Origin: Alteromonas aquimaris
Lineage (GTDB): Bacteria; Pseudomonadota; Gammaproteobacteria; Enterobacterales; Alteromonadaceae
Length of the DNA: 64,000 bases
Reading direction: 5' to 3'
Assembly: GCF_026183695.1 (NCBI RefSeq)
Contig: NZ_JAPFRD010000005.1
Location: forward strand, 330,022-394,021
Shown here piece by piece: positions 57,767 to 64,000 of the stretch (position 1 is its first letter; each line of letters opens with the position of its first letter). The notes under the pieces are model-generated. The model was given only the letters and a program-made list of their open reading frames with translations, was not told the origin of the DNA and made no database searches. The translations under genes and the position numbers were made by a program.

Positions 57767-58986
57767 TGAATCAGAACTTACGGCAGTCGGGGGTCAAGTT
57801 TTTAAACGCCTTAAGCCGCCACGCTGATTTAATCATGCAGGTTTATCTGACGGGCTCGCTGGATGAGCGCGAACATAGTCCCAAAGTCATCGACAATCTG
57901 ATTCAACTTGGCGTGTTATGGCGACCCGACGAAGAAGTAGGACTGCGGCTGAAAAATGCCGTGAGAAGCTTACTTGAGTCTAGCTTGCACGATGAGCGCA
58001 ATCGTCAGTTAGACGCCAATATTGGTTCCGCGCTGGCAAGCCTTAAAACGCTCGCTCATCATTATAAGGAGGCCTTGGCGCATAGCCGCTACGCCGAAAG
58101 TGAAGCACATCTCTCGGATTTGACCGAGCATGTTTACGGGCTGACAGAATCCTTATCGAACAGCGTGCGAACCTTGTTCAGTCGAATCAATAACGAGTTC
58201 GGCTATGTGGCTTCGATAGACGCAAAAATTCGTGAAAATGAGCTGGCCCAATCTCAGGTGTCTGAGCTGTTAAAACAGTTGGAAATGTTTCGTTTTGAAG
58301 AACTAAGCGAGTTAGCCGGTAACAATCGCGAGTTGCGTCATTTACTCATTGTAACCTTACAGCACAGCTTTTCACGGGTTACCCAGGAACTGTCAATTGT
58401 GCAGGCCAGACTGTTGGCTTTACTAGGCCGTTTTCGAGAGTTTAGGGGGCGTACCCGCTTATTAAAAGGCTTTATGCTGCACATGGAGCAAAAGCCAGAT
58501 TTTGCGCCTGGAAATTATACCAAGCTTACCCATGTTCCCATGCTGTTTAACCAGGCGGCAAATTTGATTGTTCCGGCGGCCGTCGATGTCAAACGGGTAG
58601 AACATGAAAACGATTTGCAGCAGCTGGTGGGTACTATCAAAGCATTAAACCGCTCCCGTCAGCAAGAACAACCTGAACGCGCGGCGCAAAAGATTACTAT
58701 AGAGAAACAATCGGCAGTTGTGTTTGAGGAAGATAAACTGAAGCAAGCGGTAGAAGGTTATTTCTGTGATGTTATTGCTACCGGTAAACGTATAACCGCT
58801 CTGGAATACCTTAATGAAAATGCTCTCGATTTTGACGCAGAGGCTTGGATTTATCAGGTTATAGGAGGCTATCAGGGATTGACGCTGGAAGAACAGACCT
58901 ATTTTGCCATCGAAACGACAGGCGAAAGTCATCCGGTCTATTCGGGCAATTATATTATCGAAGATGTGGAATTAGGTCTGCGTTAA
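57766..58986 (+). CDS. MukF/MksF-like kleisin (JetA counterpart)
   Basis: A 406-residue protein with an N-terminal winged-helix region (about 8-70), a long helical middle (about 75-270) and a C-terminal winged-helix region (about 325-400), the plan of MukF/MksF/JetA kleisins that bridge the SMC heads. Related proteins are, as I recall, often mislabelled phosphoenolpyruvate carboxylase in databases; no such enzyme motif is present here. It is fused by TAATG overlap to the preceding gene and directly abuts the next. Confidence 0.72.
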   Translation: MNQNLRQSGVKFLNALSRHADLIMQVYLTGSLDEREHSPKVIDNLIQLGVLWRPDEEVGLRLKNAVRSLLESSLHDERNRQLDANIGSALASLKTLAHHYKEALAHSRYAESEAHLSDLTEHVYGLTESLSNSVRTLFSRINNEFGYVASIDAKIRENELAQSQVSELLKQLEMFRFEELSELAGNNRELRHLLIVTLQHSFSRVTQELSIVQARLLALLGRFREFRGRTRLLKGFMLHMEQKPDFAPGNYTKLTHVPMLFNQAANLIVPAAVDVKRVEHENDLQQLVGTIKALNRSRQQEQPERAAQKITIEKQSAVVFEEDKLKQAVEGYFCDVIATGKRITALEYLNENALDFDAEAWIYQVIGGYQGLTLEEQTYFAIETTGESHPVYSGNYIIEDVELGLR

Positions 58987-59841
58987 ATGGTGCTCTCCAA
59001 ACAACAGCAGAAGTCACTGGTACTGTTTCTTACCGGTGCAAAGCTGGAGTTTACTCCCTCCTTGGAGCTATCGGCATATCTGCGTGACGCGTACGGGGAT
59101 TTATTAACCTGGAAAGGTAAAAAATTACGCTTCACCCCCCAAACCAAAGAAAAATTCAAACAAATAGTGCGGTTGCATGAGCCTGATTTGTTAATGCTTC
59201 CATTGGCGGGACAAAGCCGTATCGATTTTTCAACGGTGTCGAAATTTGAAAAGAAGGCGCCAATCACACCGGAAAGTGAAGCAATTTTAATCACCCATCA
59301 TCAGGGTTATTTTGCGTGTATTGGGGAGGGGGTAAGGTTGCCACCAGGTAACGCCATCAGAACGTCTTATTCCTCACTTCAAATTTCAAAACTCAAAACG
59401 GTGGTCGTAGTTGAGAACCTTGATATTTTTGACCAGTGGCACAGCGCGAATTGGTCACAACGATGTGAGCACACTATCGCTGTTTATAGAGGACACGAAA
59501 AATCTGTCAGCAAAGGCGTAAAAGCACTCTTGACCGGATTACCCAACCACGTTCAAGTTATCGCTTTTTGTGACTATGATCCGGAAGGGGCGAAAATAGC
59601 GCTGACATTACCGCGTTTATCTGCTCTATTGTTACCCACGTTAGACGAGCATATCGTTTTAAAATTTAACCGAATTGATTTGTGGCGAAAGCAGCAGAAT
59701 GCGGTAAATTTTTTACGTGCCCGTGATGAAGCAAACAATATCGAAGCAGTTAAACGTCTTGTCAACGGTCATCAGCCATTGGCGATTCTTCAACAAGTAA
59801 TACTGGCGAGTTCTCTGCATCTTTACACGGTCAATTTATAA
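58987..59841 (+). CDS. Toprim-domain protein (JetD/MksG counterpart)
   Basis: A 284-residue protein with an N-terminal region of about 130 residues and a C-terminal Toprim domain: VVVVENLDIF supplies the catalytic Glu143 and FCDYDPEGAKIA supplies Asp196-x-Asp198, the acidic set that binds Mg2+ in topoisomerases and in JetD, the nuclease of Wadjet. It would be the DNA-cutting subunit. It is shorter than typical JetD (I recall about 350-420), so the N-terminal arm seems reduced. Its ATG directly follows the stop of the kleisin gene. Confidence 0.8.
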   Translation: MVLSKQQQKSLVLFLTGAKLEFTPSLELSAYLRDAYGDLLTWKGKKLRFTPQTKEKFKQIVRLHEPDLLMLPLAGQSRIDFSTVSKFEKKAPITPESEAILITHHQGYFACIGEGVRLPPGNAIRTSYSSLQISKLKTVVVVENLDIFDQWHSANWSQRCEHTIAVYRGHEKSVSKGVKALLTGLPNHVQVIAFCDYDPEGAKIALTLPRLSALLLPTLDEHIVLKFNRIDLWRKQQNAVNFLRARDEANNIEAVKRLVNGHQPLAILQQVILASSLHLYTVNL

Positions 59842-59891
59842 TCCGCTCATTTTGTTACAAATTCATCTCTTTTAAAATGCCCAATAGACGC

Positions 59892-59897
59892 TATAAT
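59892..59897 (+). promoter_or_regulatory. -10-like element upstream of the TerB-like gene
   Basis: TATAAT in the gap after the Wadjet-like operon, 160 bp ahead of the TerB-like start, with no clear -35. Nearer the gene a 7-bp hairpin (TTGTGCA 60020-60026 with TGCACAA 60035-60041) precedes its ribosome site. Confidence 0.35.
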
Positions 59898-60057
59898 TTA
59901 CATTGTGTTAACAAGCTGAACCGAATTTGTCATGTTCGCGTAATAGGCGTGTCATGCTCAACTTGGTAGACTTGAAACCGTCTTCAATAAACGGTGGTCT
60001 CAGTGTTCACCGCAAGTGGTTGTGCAAAAGTTTATGCACAAAGGTGGAGAAATATCT

Positions 60058-60477
60058 ATGCAGTTATCTAGTCAACAGTCTTTCAATCAAGCGCTCATCC
60101 AGCTTTCCGTACTGCTATATCAAATTGACGGGAAAGTCACCATAACCGAACAGGAATACCTTGATTCTGTAATTGACGAAATGCAGTGGGAAAGTCCGAT
60201 AAGTGTCGATGCGTTCTTAACCGATGCGATCTACCAAACCCGCAAGGCACTGGATGAAGGTAATGGACTTGAATTGCTCAAGTCGTTAAAAGAGCATTTG
60301 TCATTTGATGCTGATAAAGCCATGGAAGTGGCCATGCAAATCACCGGTGTAGATGGAGAACGTAACGAAAAAGAAAGGGAAGTGCTGTCATTGTTATCTC
60401 ATAAACTGCTAGCAAAAGCGTTATTGTGTAAAGACGCCCTTTCTCAACCTTCTGGGGCGACGCAATCTTTTTCTTAG
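60058..60477 (+). CDS. TerB-like protein
   Basis: A 139-residue all-helical protein resembling the TerB/tellurite-resistance fold, with two acidic helix-loop units (YQIDGKVTITEQEYLDSV and ITGVDGERNEKEREVL) that could bind metal. ATG 60058 is chosen because GGTGGAG stands 8 nt upstream; an in-frame GTG at 60016 would add 14 residues. No other ter genes are present. A role with the neighbouring defence-like operon is possible, but the gap and separate promoter leave it open. Confidence 0.72.
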   Translation: MQLSSQQSFNQALIQLSVLLYQIDGKVTITEQEYLDSVIDEMQWESPISVDAFLTDAIYQTRKALDEGNGLELLKSLKEHLSFDADKAMEVAMQITGVDGERNEKEREVLSLLSHKLLAKALLCKDALSQPSGATQSFS

Positions 60478-60998
60478 AGGTTATGCAGGTTAAGTGTAAA
60501 TTCTTTCTCCAATACCCGTTTGGATTTATTATTTCTTGCTGCCAGCACCTTTTTAGTTGCTGGCCTCCACGCTTAATAAGAAAGGTGAGATTTAGACATT
60601 CCAATTGCTTATTACACCCGCCTGATATCAGAGATTAACGTCTTCCACATCCTTCTGCATTTGATACAAATATAGCTTCGCTCAGCAGGTCCAGCTATTT
60701 TATCCGTTCATGTTAATTATATGCCGCATATGTAATTTATCCGCTCGTCGCGACTATTCAGCTCCTTGGTCAGGCGCCAAAAATAGAAAAAAAGTAAAAA
60801 CGCCTTTTAATGGTAGACACTTAAAATAAAAACTTAGTGGTCGCTTGTTACTAACGAGAGGGGTTGCGTGGGCTCCACGAGGGAAAATGGTCACCACTGA
60901 ATTGAAGCATTTAATTATACGTAGCGGGCAACCCATGGCGAGAAGGGCGTTGTCTAGGTGGAAACGCCAAGGTTGACCAACAAGCACGTTACATTAAG
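60478..60998. other. 521-bp gap with a hairpin-rich segment
   Basis: No convincing gene; the minus-strand 77-residue frame (60754-60987) has no supporting signal. A 7-bp stem lies at 60541-60564. From 60836 to 60968 several complementary pieces nest or follow: AGTGGT/ACCACT, GGGTTGC/GCAACCC, CGTGG/CCACG and GGCGTT/AACGCC. The sequence there is more GC-rich than its surroundings, which suggests a structured RNA or a remnant of a mobile repeat. Confidence 0.35.
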
Positions 60999-62750
60999 TC
61001 AGCTAAGTAATTGCAATTCTGCGTACTCTCTGTATAACGCATCGCTTTCCAACAGCTCTTGATGCGTTCCGCTGGATTTTATACTGCCTTTTTCCATCAC
61101 TACAATTCGATCGGCGTGTTGAACAGTGGCGAGACGGTGAGCGATGACAATGGTAGTACGGCCTTGCATAAGACGACTTAGGGCGTGTTGGACCATTTGT
61201 TCACTACGCGCATCTAACGCGCTGGTGGCTTCATCGAGCAACAGAATAGGGCGGTTGGCTAAGATGGCTCTGGCTATCGCGATGCGCTGACGCTGACCGC
61301 CTGATAGTCTAACTCCCCGTTCCCCCAGCTGAGTTTGGTAACCCGATTCTAATTGTTCAATGAACTCATCCGCAAAGGCCGCCTTCGCGGCGTTAACAAT
61401 ATCTTCGATATCGGCCTCCGGATTTCCGTAGGCAATGTTTTCATACACCGTGGCAGCAAATATCACAGGGTCTTGCGTAACTATGGCAATAGTATTACGT
61501 AAATCCGTCAGGCGTACTTGATTGATAGGTTGCGAGCCAATCTTGATTTGTCCGTGTTGAGGTTCATAAAATCTGAGTAGCAGTTGAAATAACGAGGTTT
61601 TTCCGGCACCGCTGGGCCCCACTAGAGCCACTTTTTCCCCTGAGTGAACAGTTAACGAGAGCGAATTAAACAATACAGGGTTGTCGGGGTAGGCAAACCT
61701 TATCTTCTCAAAGCGAATCGGGGGCGGTTTATGTGCTTCTATCAACAAGGGTTGACTGCCCGATTGAATTAGAGGCGCAGTGTGTAATAGCTGCAATAAT
61801 CGCTCACTTGCGCCCACCCCGCGTTGAACGTCTCCGATTACTTCACTGATAGTGGCCACGCTGCCGCCAGCTAACACCGCATAGAATAAGAACGCAGACA
61901 GCTCCCCCATGCTCATTTCCGCTGCAAACACTTGCCGTGCACCAACCCAGGCTATTAGCGTGATCGCTGCGAGACTAACTAACATGATGGCACCGATAAG
62001 TTGAGAGCGATAACGAATACGTTTTTTTGCCACGTGTAGTGAATGACCAACTCGTTGGCTGAACAACATTATTTCCGCGAGCTGTGCATTAAACGCTTGC
62101 ACCGTAGTAATTTCATGCAGAGCCTGATCAACGTGCGCCCCTAGATCTGCAATTCTATCCTGGCTTTCCCTCGCGTATTTTCTGACGCGCGGCGCCAGCA
62201 GTCGCAAGGGAAGTAACACTGCAGGTACTGCAAGTAACACACATAATGTGAGGATGGGGCTGGTAATGGCCATCAGCACAATCGCACCGATAAAGGTCAC
62301 GGCCGACCGCACCGCCATGGACACGCTGCTACCAATAACAGTTTGTAAAACAGTCGTATCGCTGGTAAAGCGAGAAATCACCTCGCCTGTTCGGGTTTTG
62401 GCGAAAAAGGATGGGGTGAGGGTAAGTAAATGGGAAAACACTTGATTACGAATATCTGCACTGATGCGTTCCCCTAAAAAGCTCATTAAATAAAATCGAA
62501 AGTAAGTCGCTATACTGGCGATGAAACAAATGACCAGTACACCCGCCACCGCTTTATTTAATATGGCCGGGTTATTTTCAATAAAGCCTTCATCTACTGC
62601 CAGCTTGATACCCTGACCCAGCAATAACCATGCTCCGGCAGCAATAAACAGAGCAATAATCGCCCCTGCAACTTGCCAGCGATATTTCGCCAGATGTGTA
62701 CCTACCCAGTGCAAGACTTCAGAGGTGGTTACGTGAGTGTCAATCGCCAC
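60999..62750 (-). CDS. ABC exporter, fused permease and ATPase
   Basis: A 583-residue half-transporter with six membrane helices (about 25-310) and a C-terminal nucleotide-binding domain with Walker A GPSGAGKTS, signature LSGGQRQR, Walker B ILLLDEATSALD and switch VIAHRL. It should work as a homodimer exporting lipids, drugs or peptides; it resembles MsbA/BmrA-type exporters but the substrate is unknown. It is transcribed away from rpsP and forms the right edge of the accessory block. Confidence 0.9.
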   Translation of the reverse strand: MAIDTHVTTSEVLHWVGTHLAKYRWQVAGAIIALFIAAGAWLLLGQGIKLAVDEGFIENNPAILNKAVAGVLVICFIASIATYFRFYLMSFLGERISADIRNQVFSHLLTLTPSFFAKTRTGEVISRFTSDTTVLQTVIGSSVSMAVRSAVTFIGAIVLMAITSPILTLCVLLAVPAVLLPLRLLAPRVRKYARESQDRIADLGAHVDQALHEITTVQAFNAQLAEIMLFSQRVGHSLHVAKKRIRYRSQLIGAIMLVSLAAITLIAWVGARQVFAAEMSMGELSAFLFYAVLAGGSVATISEVIGDVQRGVGASERLLQLLHTAPLIQSGSQPLLIEAHKPPPIRFEKIRFAYPDNPVLFNSLSLTVHSGEKVALVGPSGAGKTSLFQLLLRFYEPQHGQIKIGSQPINQVRLTDLRNTIAIVTQDPVIFAATVYENIAYGNPEADIEDIVNAAKAAFADEFIEQLESGYQTQLGERGVRLSGGQRQRIAIARAILANRPILLLDEATSALDARSEQMVQHALSRLMQGRTTIVIAHRLATVQHADRIVVMEKGSIKSSGTHQELLESDALYREYAELQLLS

Positions 62751-62798
62751 AAAGGATTCCTTTAGTTGAAAAGCTATTAAAAATATACATCTAATTTC

Positions 62799-62858
62799 GA
62801 AAAAGGGGGCGGAGTCATTTTACCCAACGTTTGGTAAAATGACTCCGCCCCCTTTTTC
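62799..62858. repeat. 60-nt element with a 26-bp perfect inverted repeat
   Basis: Left arm 62799-62824 and right arm 62833-62858 are exact reverse complements over 26 bp, around an 8-nt loop; CAA/TTG inside the loop can add three more pairs past one bulged C. The arms contain AAAAAGGGGGCGGAGTC and end in a T-tract. It lies between divergent genes, where no terminator is needed. It could be a REP-like palindrome, a small mobile-element remnant or a leader attenuator of rpsP. Confidence 0.85.
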
Positions 62859-62881
62859 CCCTTATCTTTTATCATTAAAAC

Positions 62882-62909
62882 TTGAATAAGTTCGCTAAAT
62901 CCGTATAAT
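62882..62909 (+). promoter_or_regulatory. Promoter of the rpsP-rimM-trmD operon
   Basis: TTGAAT (62882-62887), a 16-bp spacer and a perfect TATAAT (62904-62909), followed at once by GCCGCGGCC. The GC-rich discriminator is typical of stringently controlled ribosomal promoters. It lies 87 bp before rpsP. Confidence 0.75.
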
Positions 62910-62996
62910 GCCGCGGCCTTCTAAATTGCCTGGTGCTTTTTGCATCAGCCAAAGAAGGTAAGTTAACGGTAACGCTACAACGAGTTTGAGGCAACT

Positions 62997-63248
62997 ATGG
63001 TTACTATTCGTTTACAGCGTGGTGGCGCGAAAAAGCGTCCATTTTATCAACTAGTGGTGGCGGACAGCCGTCGCGCAAGAAACGGACGTTTCATCGAAAA
63101 CGTTGGTTTCTTTAACCCAACTGCACAAGGTCAATCGGAGCGTCTTCGTGTTGATCTAGAGCGTGTAGATTACTGGGTTGGCGTTGGCGCGAGCTTGTCA
63201 GAGCGCGTAACTAGCTTGGTAAAAGAAGCTAAAAAATCAGCAGCATAA
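62997..63248 (+). CDS. rpsP: 30S ribosomal protein S16
   Basis: An 83-residue S16, a small-subunit assembly protein. It opens with the family signature [20 protein letters not shown] and has the usual length (82-83). It heads the conserved rpsP-rimM-trmD operon. Confidence 0.98.
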   Translation: MVTIRLQRGGAKKRPFYQLVVADSRRARNGRFIENVGFFNPTAQGQSERLRVDLERVDYWVGVGASLSERVTSLVKEAKKSAA

Positions 63249-63270
63249 GCTGCAAAAGTGGTGGGTATAG

Positions 63271-63792
63271 ATGAGTCAAGCGTCTGACAAAGTTGTAATT
63301 GGCAAAATTGGCGCTCCGTATGGGGTAAAAGGTTGGGTCAAGATCAACAGCTATACCGATACACCAGAAGGTATTTTTAACTATTCACCGTGGATTCTCG
63401 GTGATGGTAAAGAATACCAAATTGACCAGTGGCGTCCGCATGGTAAGTCTTTGGTAGCTAAAATTGAAAACGTTGAAAGCCGGGATGATGCTGAACGCAT
63501 TAAAAATCTCGACATTCACATTTTAGCTGACCAGCTCCCGGAGTTGGGTGAAGACGAATTTTACTGGCGCGACCTGACAGGCATGCAGGTGGTAACAACG
63601 CAAGGTTACGATTTGGGTGTAGTCAAAGATGTATTCAATACGGGAGCGAATGACGTTTTACAAGTCAAAGCAAACAGTAAAGATGCATTTGGTCAAAAAG
63701 AAAGGTTACTGCCGTTTGTATTCGATCAAGTCGTACAGTCGGTAGATAAATCAGGCAAGGTGATTACGGTAGACTGGGACCCGGGGTTTTAA
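63271..63792 (+). CDS. rimM: Ribosome maturation factor RimM
   Basis: A 173-residue RimM, which helps 30S head assembly by binding S19. The N-terminal beta-barrel begins IGKIGAPYGVKGWVKI and the C-terminal PRC-like barrel contains EFYWRDLTGMQV and LLPFV. It lies 22 nt after rpsP and its stop abuts the trmD start. Confidence 0.97.
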   Translation: MSQASDKVVIGKIGAPYGVKGWVKINSYTDTPEGIFNYSPWILGDGKEYQIDQWRPHGKSLVAKIENVESRDDAERIKNLDIHILADQLPELGEDEFYWRDLTGMQVVTTQGYDLGVVKDVFNTGANDVLQVKANSKDAFGQKERLLPFVFDQVVQSVDKSGKVITVDWDPGF

Positions 63793-64000
63793 GTGACCAC
63801 GGAAAAATGGTTCGGCATTGTTAGTTTATTTCCTGACATGTTCGCACCGTTCTCGCAGCAAGGCGTTGTGGGACGGGCGGTAAAGTCAGGCAAAATTACG
63901 ATAGACCATTTTAACCCTCGTGATTTTACTCACGACCGCCATCGCACTGTGGATGATCGCCCTTATGGCGGTGGTCCCGGCATGCTGATGATGGTCGAGC
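63793..64000 (+). CDS. trmD: tRNA (guanine-N1)-methyltransferase TrmD, partial
   Basis: TrmD methylates G37 of tRNAs to m1G, preventing frameshifts. The first 69 residues are present and run off the window edge. The GTG start at 63793 directly follows the rimM stop. [12 protein letters not shown] and [14 protein letters not shown] are family signatures. Confidence 0.95.
   Translation, partial: MTTEKWFGIVSLFPDMFAPFSQQGVVGRAVKSGKITIDHFNPRDFTHDRHRTVDDRPYGGGPGMLMMVE

Noticed and set aside
53454-58986. True MukBEF housekeeping condensin
   Set aside because: The ATPase is about 250 residues shorter than MukB, a Toprim gene is part of the operon, and gene order does not match mukFEB.
53454-59841. 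Lamassu, Zorya or other SMC/ATPase defence systems
   Set aside because: No LmuA-type effector or Zor proteins; the kleisin, MukE-like and Toprim set fits Wadjet better.
60754-60987. 77-residue minus-strand frame
   Set aside because: It coincides with the hairpin-rich segment and has no ribosome site; likely a chance frame.

Overview
The window looks like a chromosomal segment of a marine, flagellated gammaproteobacterium of the order Alteromonadales (my inference, probably Alteromonadaceae). The reasons are the E. coli-like housekeeping blocks (uvrB; queC/queE; fadI-fadJ; ypjD-CNNM-ffh; rpsP-rimM-trmD), the families typical of that order (DUF3025, DUF3379, DUF885, TIGR02285-type binding protein, MoxR/Bat operon, Y_Y_Y-GGDEF-EAL sensor) and a moderately AT-rich composition. 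No rRNA, CRISPR array, insertion sequence or integrase was seen. One tRNA (Asn, minus strand) lies at the left edge.

Layout. 1-4.5 kb: tRNA-Asn, a 1-kb gene-free region with a LexA-type box and a DnaA-box palindrome, then a MATE exporter overlapping uvrB. 4.6-8 kb: LysR regulator, queuosine precursor genes queC and queE, a periplasmic binding-like protein and a 7-bp tandem repeat. 8-13.2 kb: asnB, an M28 peptidase lipoprotein, DUF3025 and Yip1 proteins. 13.4-15.4 kb: a NatAB-type ABC exporter. 15.5-21 kb: a sulfate-assimilation operon cysD-cysC-cysQ-cysN-SLC13 permease. 21-26 kb: putP, an ECF sigma factor with a probable anti-sigma partner, and a DUF885 lipoprotein. 26-33 kb: the operon moxR-DUF58-DUF4381-batA-batB/C-batD. 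33-37 kb: fatty-acid oxidation genes fadI-fadJ behind a FadR-like operator, then two very small proteins. 37.5-45 kb: a 1494-residue c-di-GMP sensor enzyme and an M16 metalloprotease. 45-50 kb: sixA, a 59-residue ORF, a CNNM transporter, ypjD and ffh.

In E. coli ffh is followed almost directly by rpsP-rimM-trmD-rplS. Here about 13 kb separates ffh (ends 49932) from rpsP (starts 62997). This accessory block holds a TIGR02285-type binding protein, a lone flagellin with its own sigma-28-type promoter, a WYL-domain regulator, a four-gene SMC/condensin-like operon, a TerB-like protein and an ABC exporter.

The four-gene operon (53454-59841) is the most notable system. It encodes an SMC-type ATPase with long coiled coils, a MukE/MksE-like winged-helix protein, a MukF/MksF-like kleisin and a Toprim-domain protein. 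These correspond to the four parts of Wadjet/MksBEFG plasmid-defence complexes, in the order C-B-A-D rather than the usual A-B-C-D. All four genes overlap or abut. The adjacent WYL regulator resembles the BrxR/CapW regulators of phage-defence loci. Together they look like a regulated, divergent Wadjet-like anti-plasmid or anti-phage module in a housekeeping locus.

All family assignments come from reading the translated sequence and from memory of families. No database search was run.
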